NCBI GenBank assembly: GCA_004552195.1
Contig: SFPC01000020.1
Coordinates: 1-22,653, forward strand
Reading direction: 5' to 3'
DNA length: 22,653 bases
Origin: Bacteroidales bacterium
GTDB lineage: Bacteria; Bacteroidota; Bacteroidia; Bacteroidales; Bacteroidaceae
Shown here one piece after another: positions 16,670 through 22,653 of the stretch; within the stretch, counting starts at the first letter, position 1, and each line of letters starts with the position of its first letter. A program made the position numbers and the translations under genes. The notes under the pieces were generated by a model. The model saw nothing but the letters and a program-made list of their open reading frames with translations. It searched no databases and was not told where the DNA came from.

Positions 16670-17539
16670 CTACACTTCGATGCTGAACCCGCCTTCCCAG
16701 GTGCGGCCGGACTGGACGCATTGCGTGTAGTTGCGGTCAGCAAAGTCGCCGTCGTAACCGATGGGGTCGCAGAGGCCGTACCAGGGTTCGCAGCAGACAA
16801 ACGGCGTGTGGACGCCTTGGGGGCTCCAGAAGAGCCACACGGGGGCGGAACTCTCCACGCGGGCCACGCGACGGCGGTCGCGGTCGAGCAAGGTGGCGGC
16901 ATGGATTTGCTGCCTGTCGAAAATCAATGCCTCATGGGCGAACGTGGCTACGGACAGCGGCACCAGACCGTCGGCAGTCAGCGGCACGGGATGGCTATCC
17001 GGCTCCAGGCATCCTTGTTCTCCGGCACGGCGCACGCTTTCCGGTTTGCCTTCCAGCAGGAGATAACCGTCCACCTCCTGCTCTTCCTGCCATCCGGGCA
17101 GGTTCAGCGCCGGATGGCCGCCGAGCTGGAAGTACATGTCGCGTTCGTCGAGATTTTTTACTTCAAATTCCGCTTTCAGGCGGCGGCCTTCGAGCGTGTA
17201 GGTAACGGCCAGGTTGAAACGGAAGGGGAAGAGGGCGTAGTCCGCCTCGCTGCCGTCGAACTCCAGGCGCACCCGGTCCGCCTCGTGCTGCGTGCAGTGC
17301 CAGAGCTGGCGGCGCACGAAGCCGTGTTTCTGCAATTTCGTTTCGCGGCCGTCGAGCCGGTAGCAGCCGTTCCACAGTCCGCCTACGATGGGGAAGAGTA
17401 TGGGCGAGCGGCCGCCCCACCAGCGGGCATCGCCCTGCCAGAGAAATTCGTGGCCCGTTTGTTCATCGCGCAGGCTTTGCAGCTCTGCGCCCATCTCGCT
17501 CACTGTGGCGCTGAGATGGTCGTTGCTGATAGTAAACAT
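16670..17539 (-). CDS. Aldose-1-epimerase-like protein (galactose-mutarotase fold)
   Basis: The 289-residue protein begins MFTISNDHLSATVSEMGAEL and has GHEFLWQGDARWWGGRSPIL, FPIVGGLWNG, KHGFVRRQLW and QLGGHPALNLP, hallmarks of the LacX-like branch of the aldose 1-epimerase superfamily. The conserved HGFVR and the later His in GGHPA are the likely catalytic or binding residues. The substrate is not determined. The open frame extends 52 codons further upstream, but those residues overlap the preceding gene and look unlike the family, so 17539 is chosen. It lies 31 nt downstream of the kinase-like gene and is probably cotranscribed with it. A role in sugar supply for the envelope is possible but only inferred from context. 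Confidence 0.9.
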   Translation of the reverse strand: MFTISNDHLSATVSEMGAELQSLRDEQTGHEFLWQGDARWWGGRSPILFPIVGGLWNGCYRLDGRETKLQKHGFVRRQLWHCTQHEADRVRLEFDGSEADYALFPFRFNLAVTYTLEGRRLKAEFEVKNLDERDMYFQLGGHPALNLPGWQEEQEVDGYLLLEGKPESVRRAGEQGCLEPDSHPVPLTADGLVPLSVATFAHEALIFDRQQIHAATLLDRDRRRVARVESSAPVWLFWSPQGVHTPFVCCEPWYGLCDPIGYDGDFADRNYTQCVQSGRTWEGGFSIEV

Positions 17540-17570
17540 GAGAAGAAATAACCGATGATATGCTGTTTTC

Positions 17571-18311
17571 TTAGAAAAAGTTCTTCCACCTTTTACGCAT
17601 CTGCTCCTTCCGTTCCAGCGCCTCGACCCTTGCGGTGAGTTTCCCGACGGTGTCTTCCTCGTCCCAGCCGCGCAGCCGCGCATACTCCCGGGCAATGCTT
17701 TGCAAGAGGGGGCGTTGGTGCGTCACGCGCTTGAGGTTGTCGATGCACACGTCGGGTGCGGGGTCCGCCACGAAGCGTGAGCGGTTGGTGTCGATGAGCG
17801 TGAAATGGAAGTGGCCGTCTGCCTCCGTTCGGCACAGGATGTTGCTGAGATTGAGGTCGCCGTGGAGAAAGCCCTGCCGGTGGAGCGATGCAAGAAAGGC
17901 GGTCAGGCTCTTCACCAAGAGGTCGTCGTGCGGACGGTCGACGGGCAGCAGCGAGGCCACGGAGGGGTCGTTGCAGGGCTCGGAAACAAAATAGCAGTGG
18001 CGTATGAGTCCGCAGCAGCGGCACTCGATGTAGGCCACCTCGCGCGGCGTGTCGATGTGCATGGCGCGGAGGCGTGCGGCGAAGCGGAAGGCCCGTGCCG
18101 CCTTGGTGGGGCGGTAAACGGAATAGGCAAAGCACTGTACCGCGTTGGGCTTCTTGTAACGCTTCACTACCAAGGGCCGCCCGTGCCACTCCACCAAGCG
18201 CACTTCGTTGCGGCCGCTGTGGAGCACCCGGCCCTGCGCGCTGAACGTGTGGGGCAGGCTTTCCACCTCGTTGCGGCAGGCGGCGTAAGCTTCGGAAAGG
18301 ATGATTTTCAT
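17571..18311 (-). CDS. LPS-core-kinase-like protein (Kdo/heptose kinase family)
   Basis: A small protein-kinase-fold enzyme of the type that phosphorylates LPS core sugars. The 246-residue protein has a putative ATP-binding Lys50 in LVVKRYKKP, the catalytic loop HGDLNLSNIL (150-159, Asp152 and Asn157) and LIDTNRS (172-178, the metal-binding Asp174). A short Lys/Arg-rich C-terminus follows (KEQMRKRWKNFF). No signal peptide or membrane segment is seen, so it should act at the cytoplasmic face, where core sugars are added. It sits between glycosyltransferase genes and the epimerase-like gene, consistent with LPS core assembly. An alternative is a RIO/aminoglycoside-type kinase of other substrate; the genomic context favours the LPS role. 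Confidence 0.85.
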   Translation of the reverse strand: MKIILSEAYAACRNEVESLPHTFSAQGRVLHSGRNEVRLVEWHGRPLVVKRYKKPNAVQCFAYSVYRPTKAARAFRFAARLRAMHIDTPREVAYIECRCCGLIRHCYFVSEPCNDPSVASLLPVDRPHDDLLVKSLTAFLASLHRQGFLHGDLNLSNILCRTEADGHFHFTLIDTNRSRFVADPAPDVCIDNLKRVTHQRPLLQSIAREYARLRGWDEEDTVGKLTARVEALERKEQMRKRWKNFF

Positions 18312-18350
18312 GAGCTGAAGAAGTTGGAAAAAAGGGCGCGCCGGGATGGG

Positions 18351-18490
18351 GAGCTGTTGGCGGCTTTGGAAAGCTGTCGGCGGTTATGGAAAGCTATAGA
18401 GCTCTATAGTTATCTGTAGCTTTCTATAGCAATCTGTAGCTTTCTATAGAAATCCTATAGCTTCCTATCAAAGCCTATAAAGCTCTTCCG
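18351..18490. repeat. Degenerate 20-nt tandem repeat with internal dyads
   Basis: Units start at 18351, 18371, 18391, 18411, 18431, 18451 and 18471. Two adjacent units share ATCTGTAGCTTTCTATAG (18412-18429 and 18432-18449). The array also contains the palindrome AGCTATAGAGCTCTATAGTT, with CTATAG repeated throughout, so it can fold on itself. It occupies most of the 183-nt spacer between the GT2 and kinase-like genes. Confidence 0.82.
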
Positions 18491-18494
18491 GCTT

Positions 18495-19295
18495 TCATTG
18501 CGCCTCCTGGAGATATTGCTCCACGCCGTGTTCGCAACGCACGCGCTGGGTGTTGTCCACCACCTCATAATAGTACTTGAAATTTTTGGCCTTGTTGTGC
18601 ATATAGAGGTCGTTGTGCCAGAGGTGGAAAACGATGCCGGCGAATTTCAGCGACCGTTTTTTCAGCCCCGAGTGGAGGAGCCTGACGGCAAAGTCCCAGT
18701 CCTCGCCGCCCCATCCTTCAAAAAACTCGTCGTAGCCGTTGACGGCCAGCGCATCCTTGCGCCAGTAGCTCAGGTTGCAGCCGAGTCCGGGTGCCGTCCG
18801 CCGGCGTTCGCTCAGGTAGCGCGCAAGGGGCAGGCAGCGCACGGCATTGACGCGGCGCATCAGGCCGGGCGTGAAGAACGTGAGGTTGCGAAGCTCGCCC
18901 GAGGCGCACAGTGCTTTGGTCAGCCGGTCGGTGATGTTCACGCGGCCCCCTTTCACGTAGTAGCCGGGGGCGGCAAAAGCCAAGTGGTCCTCGATGAAAT
19001 GCGGCTGGAGGATGAGGTCGCCGTCCACCTGCACGATGTAGTCGCCCGAGGCGCGGGCAATGCACTTGTTGCGCACGGCTGCCAAGCGGAAGCCCTTGTC
19101 CTCCTGCCACACGTGGATGAGCGGAACGGGCGAGCGCTGCTTCATTTCCTCGATGAGGTGGGCCGTTTCCTCTGTGGAGCCGTCGTCGCCCACCAGGATC
19201 TCGTCGGGCAACAGCGTTTGGCGGAAGGCACTGAGCAGACAGAGGCGTAGCGCGTCGGGGCGGTTATAGGTGGAGATAAGGAGTGTCGTTTTCAT
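18495..19295 (-). CDS. Family 2 glycosyltransferase
   Basis: An inverting GT-A-fold sugar transferase. The 266-residue protein begins MKTTLLISTYNRPDALRLCL, followed by EILVGDDGSTEET (32-44) and the metal-binding DGD (91-93). The C-terminal GWGGEDWDF (194-202) is the glycosyltransferase-family-7-like motif of chondroitin-polymerase-type GT2s. No membrane segment is seen. It starts one nucleotide after the stop codon of the GT8 gene, so the two are tightly coupled. Donor and acceptor are unknown; the neighbourhood suggests LPS core or oligosaccharide. Confidence 0.92.
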   Translation of the reverse strand: MKTTLLISTYNRPDALRLCLLSAFRQTLLPDEILVGDDGSTEETAHLIEEMKQRSPVPLIHVWQEDKGFRLAAVRNKCIARASGDYIVQVDGDLILQPHFIEDHLAFAAPGYYVKGGRVNITDRLTKALCASGELRNLTFFTPGLMRRVNAVRCLPLARYLSERRRTAPGLGCNLSYWRKDALAVNGYDEFFEGWGGEDWDFAVRLLHSGLKKRSLKFAGIVFHLWHNDLYMHNKAKNFKYYYEVVDNTQRVRCEHGVEQYLQEAQ

Positions 19296-19296
19296 G

Positions 19297-20214
19297 TCAC
19301 GAGGGGAGTTTTCGGTAGCCGTTTTTCAGCCCCAGCATTTCCTGGAGTATGAGGAAGGGGCGGTTCAGCCGGGCTGCGAGGGAGGCTTTGGGGCGTTCGC
19401 CGCGCCGGTTGGTGAGGTCAAGATAATGTTGGTAAACTTTTTTGTACGGATGGCGGCACGCATATTGCCAGGGCTTCTTGTCTCCGGTGAAGTGGATGAT
19501 GACGGCTTGGGGCATCTCCCTCTCCAGTTCCGGCAGCGACTCCGGACGCATCCTGCGCTTGCGGCGGAAGAATCCATCCTGCATGTTCCAGCGGAAAGGC
19601 AGCAGAAGGCGTTCGCCGTAGAGCACCGCGTTGAGCGCGTCCTGGTCGTAGTAGACGAGTTCCGGGCCATGTGCCGCGAAGAAGTCGGCTAACCGTTGCT
19701 CCACGCCCCGTTTGCGCCACAGATCCAGGTTGATGAGCAAAACCCCGGCATTGAAATAGGAGAACTCCTCGGGGTAGTGCAGCCTTTGGCAATGCCCCTT
19801 TCCGCTCCACATATCTTCTACCGCCGCCACAACGCAGTCAGCCATCGGCGTGTCCCACAGCGGACGCAGCGAGCCGTGAACGATGAGGTCGCAGTCGAGA
19901 TATATCACCTTATGCACATCCTGCGGCAGCAAGGTCGCCACAAAACACCGGTAATAGGTGGCCATGGAAATATAGCTGTCCGCCTTGACCGAGCAATGGC
20001 GGAGCAGTGTGGCATCGACCTGGCAGAAGTGGAGCTTCACGCCGGCGTGTGCTTCCAACTCCCGGCACATCCGTTGCCGGTGCTGCTTCGGCAGGTTTTC
20101 GGCGATGATGTAGAAATGCAGCTCCTCGCCGGGGTTGTTGCAGATGGCGGATGTACACATCACGATGCAGTGGTCCGTGTAATGCTCGTCGATGTTGCAA
20201 ACGATAGCTATCAT
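19297..20214 (-). CDS. Family 8 glycosyltransferase
   Basis: A retaining GT-A transferase related to LPS alpha-galactosyl/glucosyltransferases. The 305-residue protein has MIAIVCNIDEHYTDHCIVM, an RCFVATLLP segment, and the metal-binding DCD (107-109) within VIYLDCDLIVHGSL. It also has FNAGVLLINLDLW (154-166), YYDQDALNAVL (188-198) and HFTGDKKPW (241-249), the family's substrate-pocket signature. No signal peptide is present. It is followed by the GT2 gene after only 1 nt, and the GT9 stop is 29 nt upstream, so it belongs to one operon. The exact sugar added cannot be read from sequence. Confidence 0.94.
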   Translation of the reverse strand: MIAIVCNIDEHYTDHCIVMCTSAICNNPGEELHFYIIAENLPKQHRQRMCRELEAHAGVKLHFCQVDATLLRHCSVKADSYISMATYYRCFVATLLPQDVHKVIYLDCDLIVHGSLRPLWDTPMADCVVAAVEDMWSGKGHCQRLHYPEEFSYFNAGVLLINLDLWRKRGVEQRLADFFAAHGPELVYYDQDALNAVLYGERLLLPFRWNMQDGFFRRKRRMRPESLPELEREMPQAVIIHFTGDKKPWQYACRHPYKKVYQHYLDLTNRRGERPKASLAARLNRPFLILQEMLGLKNGYRKLPS

Positions 20215-20243
20215 TCGGGGAAAAAGCTAAGGGGTTAAGTGTG

Positions 20244-21287
20244 TTATTTCCATCTTTTTGCGGTCAGTGCCGCTTCGATTTTTTCCACGATTTGTCGGGC
20301 CGTGATGCTGTGGAGGCAGGCGTAGTCGCCTCTCAGGCAGGGCTTGTTGCCGAAGATGGAGCACGGGCGGCAGGGCAGGGCAGTCTGTACGGCCAGCTCC
20401 TCGCGCTGGTTCCAGCCCATGAAGCCCGCGTAAGGATGCGTGGCTCCCCAGACCGACACCACCGGGGTGTCGACGAGCGAGGCCAGGTGCATGTTGGCCG
20501 AGTCCATGGACACCATCACGCGGAGGTGGCTCATCAGCGAGAGTTCGGCGGGCAGTTTCAGTCGGCCCACCATGGAACTGACGTTGGGGAAACGTTCGGC
20601 CCAGCCCTCGGCCAACCGACGTTCGCGTTCGCCGCCGCCGAAGACCATCACGCGCCAGTCGGCGTGGGAGGCCAGTTCGCGGAGCAACGCCTCCACCGTC
20701 TGTTCCGGCAGCACCTTGCCCTGATGGGCGGCAAAGGGGGCCAGCCCGATCCACGTCAGGCCGTCGGGCTCGCCGGCCGCCTCGCTGAAGAGCGAAGCGT
20801 CGCCACGCCCTTCGCGGAAGAGGCTGTGGAAACACGGTTCGGCGGTCAGGCCCAGTCGGGCGAACACGGAGAAATAGCGGTCGAACGAGGTGGGCAACTG
20901 GCGCACCTCCTTGTGGCGGCTGCGCGTCAGGGCGCGTTTTTCGGGGCGGCCTTTGTCGATGTGGGCCACCTTTACGCCGCACAGGTGGAAGAAGGTGCGC
21001 AGCACTTTCGTGCGCAACACGTCGTGGAGGTCGGCCACGGCATCGAAACCATACTTTTTCAGCAGCGTCCATCCCAACCGCAGCAGTCCCGTCAGGCCCT
21101 TGTACTGCCCGAGGTCTACGGCCTCAAAGCGCACGTTGGGGGCAAGGCGGTCGAAGAGCGGTTTGACAAACGGGCGGCCGGCCACGACAAACTCCACGTC
21201 GGGCCAGGCGGCAGCGACCGAGGCCACCACGGGCACGGTCATGGCCACGTCGCCAAAGGCGGAGAACCTCAGGACCAGGATCCTCAT
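20244..21287 (-). CDS. Family 9 glycosyltransferase (heptosyltransferase-like)
   Basis: Similar to LPS heptosyltransferases. The 347-residue protein has the N-terminal MRILVLRFSAFGDVAMTVPV, with D13 at the position of the family's catalytic acid, FVVAGRPFVKPLF and a DLHDVLRT segment. In the second Rossmann domain are WIGLAPFAAHQGKVLP, VMVFGGGE, SMDSANMHLASLVDTP (260-275) and SVWGATHP, the nucleotide-sugar site. The C-terminal LPCRPCSIFGNKPCLRGDYA region plus a further Cys gives four cysteines, CxxCx7Cx6C, a possible metal site. Its ATG overlaps the stop of the upstream DUF4254-like gene (ATGA), implying translational coupling. Bacteroidetes LPS cores are often heptose-poor, so the real sugar is uncertain. 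Confidence 0.93.
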   Translation of the reverse strand: MRILVLRFSAFGDVAMTVPVVASVAAAWPDVEFVVAGRPFVKPLFDRLAPNVRFEAVDLGQYKGLTGLLRLGWTLLKKYGFDAVADLHDVLRTKVLRTFFHLCGVKVAHIDKGRPEKRALTRSRHKEVRQLPTSFDRYFSVFARLGLTAEPCFHSLFREGRGDASLFSEAAGEPDGLTWIGLAPFAAHQGKVLPEQTVEALLRELASHADWRVMVFGGGERERRLAEGWAERFPNVSSMVGRLKLPAELSLMSHLRVMVSMDSANMHLASLVDTPVVSVWGATHPYAGFMGWNQREELAVQTALPCRPCSIFGNKPCLRGDYACLHSITARQIVEKIEAALTAKRWK

Positions 21288-21889
21288 TTCTTCTGATAAA
21301 GTACGGGGTTCAGCGCGGGGTCGTTGTACATCTTCATCTGGCGGTACACCTTCATGTACTTCCGTCCGTGCTCAAAGTCGTCGAGCAGCTGGTCGATGGC
21401 CGTGGAGAGGTCCTTCTGCTGTTCCAAGAGCACGTCGAGTTTCTTTTGGCACTGTGCCTTGTGAGCCTCTTCGGCGTCGGGGCGTTCCACCTCGCAGCGC
21501 ATGTGGTAGATTTTGAGTTCAAGGATGGAGAGGCGGTCGATGGCCCACGCCGGACTTTCCGTGTTGATGGTGGCATCGGGGAGGCACTGCACGGCGGCAT
21601 ACTTTTCGAGGAAATAGCTGTCGATGCGCTCCACGAGGTCCGTGCGGTCCTGGTTCGACTTGTCAATTCTGCGTTTGATTTTCAGGGCTTCGACGGGGTC
21701 GATGTTGGGGTCGCGAACGATGTCCTCCAAGTGCCACTGCACAGCGTCAATCCAGTTTTTCAGGTACAGGCAGTGTTCGATGGTGCCCGCCTCGTAGGGG
21801 TTTTGCACGGGGGCATCCACGTTGTCCGTCAGGTGATAGTCGTTTACAGAGCGCAGGAAAATCTCCATGCTGGTTTGAGAAAAGCTCAT
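21284..21889 (-). CDS. DUF4254-like protein linked to GT9
   Basis: A 201-residue predominantly helical, soluble protein starting MSFSQTSMEIFLRSVNDYHL. Conserved-looking segments are NPYEAGTIEHCLYLKNWIDA, WHLEDIVRDPNIDP, IKRRIDKSNQDRTDLVERID and WAIDRLSILELKIYHM. A coiled coil spans about 130-175 (the KAQCQKKLDVLLEQQKDL region). I recall this as the DUF4254 family, found beside heptosyltransferase genes in Bacteroidetes; its function is unknown. The frame is open 20 codons upstream, but those residues are atypical, and 21889 gives the family-like start. Its stop overlaps the GT9 start, so it heads the envelope operon. A -7 box lies about 130 nt upstream. Confidence 0.85.
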   Translation of the reverse strand: MSFSQTSMEIFLRSVNDYHLTDNVDAPVQNPYEAGTIEHCLYLKNWIDAVQWHLEDIVRDPNIDPVEALKIKRRIDKSNQDRTDLVERIDSYFLEKYAAVQCLPDATINTESPAWAIDRLSILELKIYHMRCEVERPDAEEAHKAQCQKKLDVLLEQQKDLSTAIDQLLDDFEHGRKYMKVYRQMKMYNDPALNPVLYQKK

Positions 21890-22019
21890 GTTGGTCAATT
21901 TTTTGTTGGGGTGATGAAGGTTGGCGGTCCTGAGTCCCGGCCGTGGCATTGAGTGTGCCCTGCGGTCATGGGGCTTCGGCCGTTCATGGTTTGTACCCTC
22001 GTAATTCGTTTACTTGCCG

Positions 22020-22027
22020 CAAATATA
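22020..22027 (-). promoter_or_regulatory. -7 box of the envelope-glycan operon
   Basis: TATATTTG on the minus strand fits TAnnTTTG. No TTTG is visible at the -33 distance. It would give a leader of about 125 nt before the DUF4254-like gene. Confidence 0.5.
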
Positions 22028-22094
22028 ACCTAATTTTTGATTATGGTATGTTTCTTGGTGTGGTTATTCGGTCACGATCCTCCCACGGGTGGTT

Positions 22095-22176
22095 TTACGA
22101 GTGGCGACATCGTGAAAAATAGTCCTGAACTATTTTTTTCTACTCGTCGACTTGTAAAAAATAGTCCGGGACTTTT
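22095..22176. repeat. GTCC-GGAC inverted-repeat element, copy 3
   Basis: The reverse complement closely follows copy 2 (10780-10865), including GATGTCGCCACT outside the arm and GTCGACGAGTAGAAAAAAAT inside. Similarity stops abruptly after ACTTTT at 22176, where copy 2 continues with TCACG; this is the likely junction with foreign sequence. Confidence 0.85.
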
Positions 22177-22177
22177 C

Positions 22178-22261
22178 CGCGGCAACAACCCGAAGGGCAC
22201 CACCACCAGAGCACAGGCCGCGGCCATCTTCATGCGCTTCAGCAAGCTCATCAACAAGTAA
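22178..22261 (+). CDS. C-terminal fragment of an S-layer-homology (SLH) protein
   Basis: The 27-residue tail RGNNPKGTTTRAQAAAIFMR with FSKLINK and a TAA stop matches the end of an SLH domain, which typically reads GNFxPKGxxTRAQAAAIFxRF. SLH domains anchor proteins to the Gram-positive cell wall and are not expected in Bacteroidales. The upstream part of the open frame is translated repeat element and is not part of the gene. It is probably a severed gene end from another organism. Confidence 0.75.
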   Translation, partial: RGNNPKGTTTRAQAAAIFMRFSKLINK

Positions 22262-22270
22262 AAACCCAAA

Positions 22271-22304
22271 AAACAGGACAGGGTTGACCCTGTCCTGTTT
22301 TTTC
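22271..22304 (+). terminator. Rho-independent terminator after the SLH fragment
   Basis: AAACAGGACAGGG (22271-22283) pairs perfectly with CCCTGTCCTGTTT (22288-22300) around a TTGA loop, followed by TTT. It starts 10 nt after the stop codon. Confidence 0.92.
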
Positions 22305-22332
22305 TCCCCGCCGCAGCGGCCCTAAAAAGACG

Positions 22333-22371
22333 CGTCATTGCGAGCCAGTGCGCACACTGGCGTGGCAATCC
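22333..22371. repeat. Clostridia-style dispersed hairpin repeat
   Basis: CGTCATTGCGAGCCAGTGCG followed by CACACTGGCGTGGCAATCC: ATTGC pairs with GCAAT and CCAGTG with CACTGG. I recall this type of repeat between genes in many Oscillospiraceae-like genomes. It has no counterpart elsewhere in the window. Confidence 0.65.
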
Positions 22372-22416
22372 CGTGGATTTTCCAGGAGTCCCATGGGGTG
22401 CGCCTGCCCCAACATG

Positions 22417-22451
22417 AAAACGCGCCGCCTGCATTGCAGGCGGCGCGTTTT
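22417..22451 (-). terminator. Terminator of pta (symmetrical, could act both ways)
   Basis: AAAACGCGCCGCCTGCA (22417-22433) and its reverse complement TGCAGGCGGCGCGTTTT (22435-22451) form a very GC-rich stem flanked by A and T runs. It lies 12 nt past the pta stop codon on the minus strand. Confidence 0.9.
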
Positions 22452-22463
22452 GTATGCGTTGAA

Positions 22464-22653
22464 TTATGCCATACCGGCGGTGATAATCGCCATCTTATAG
22501 ACCTCGTCGGCGTTGCAGCCGCGGGACAGGTCGTTGATCGGCGCGTTCAAACCCTGAAGAATCGGGCCATAGGCCTCGAACCCGCCCAGCCGCTGCGCGA
22601 TCTTATAGCCGATGTTGCCGGCCTCGATGCACGGGAAGATGAACGTGTTGGCA
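22464..22653 (-). CDS. pta: Phosphate acetyltransferase, C-terminal end (truncated by window edge)
   Basis: Read on the minus strand, the last 62 residues begin [20 protein letters not shown] and include [20 protein letters not shown], then [17 protein letters not shown] and the ending GMA. This is the conserved C-terminus of Pta, which interconverts acetyl-CoA and acetyl phosphate in acetate formation. The ending and its codon choice look Firmicutes-like rather than Bacteroidetes-like. Its place on the same segment as an SLH fragment and a Clostridia-type repeat supports a foreign origin. Confidence 0.88.
   Translation of the reverse strand, partial: ANTFIFPCIEAGNIGYKIAQRLGGFEAYGPILQGLNAPINDLSRGCNADEVYKMAIITAGMA

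Noticed and set aside
20241..21296. Plus-strand open frame of 351 aa opposite the GT9 gene
   Set aside because: Antisense to an intact glycosyltransferase gene that carries all family motifs.
22037..22261. 74-aa plus-strand ORF
   Set aside because: Its first part is translated repeat element and its last 27 residues are an SLH tail; it is a chance fusion across the suspected junction.

Overview
The window looks like a chromosomal segment of a Bacteroidales bacterium, most likely Prevotellaceae-like; the family-level placement is an inference. Five separate leaders carry a -7 box fitting the Bacteroidetes pattern TAnnTTTG. Genes lack Shine-Dalgarno sequences, and the infB, nusA, sirtuin, parC and FTHFS proteins have Bacteroidetes-type sequences. 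The housekeeping genes look GC-rich, while the first gene and the spacers are AT-richer. The last ~480 bp (from about 22177) do not fit. They hold the tail of an S-layer-homology protein, a strong terminator, a Clostridia-style hairpin repeat and the 3' end of a Firmicutes-type pta, so they probably come from another organism joined by assembly.

Layout: 1-787 (-) is the N-terminal part of a secreted protein. 788-1822 is a gene-free, repeat-rich spacer. 1907-6852 (-) is the translation/transcription operon rimP-nusA-infB, with a promoter at one end and a strong terminator at the other. 7060-7773 (-) is a sirtuin, divergent from a run of three FKBP-type prolyl isomerases (7959-10528, +) predicted to sit in the cytoplasm, on a lipid anchor and in the periplasm. 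10958-13651 (+) is topoisomerase IV subunit A, flanked on both sides by pairs of a GTTGTC-rich palindromic element. 13924-15591 (+) is formate-tetrahydrofolate ligase, convergent with a cation-efflux transporter (15598-16533, -). 16670-21889 (-) is an envelope-glycan block: a DUF4254-like protein, a GT9 heptosyltransferase-like enzyme, a GT8 and a GT2 glycosyltransferase, an LPS-core-kinase-like protein and an aldose-1-epimerase-like protein.

The envelope block reads as one pathway. The first four genes overlap or lie within about 30 nt of each other, as expected for enzymes that build and phosphorylate an LPS core. rimP, nusA and infB form a familiar ribosome/transcription operon.

The most unusual content is in the spacers. 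At least six distinct repeat or dyad families are visible: GTCC-GGAC long inverted repeats, GTTGTC palindromes around parC, a GGTTAT(A/G)AGG long hairpin, GTGAATGTTTGA dyads, a 20-nt-period tandem array and a 21-nt-period tandem array. No known mobile-element gene, CRISPR array, tRNA or rRNA was found.
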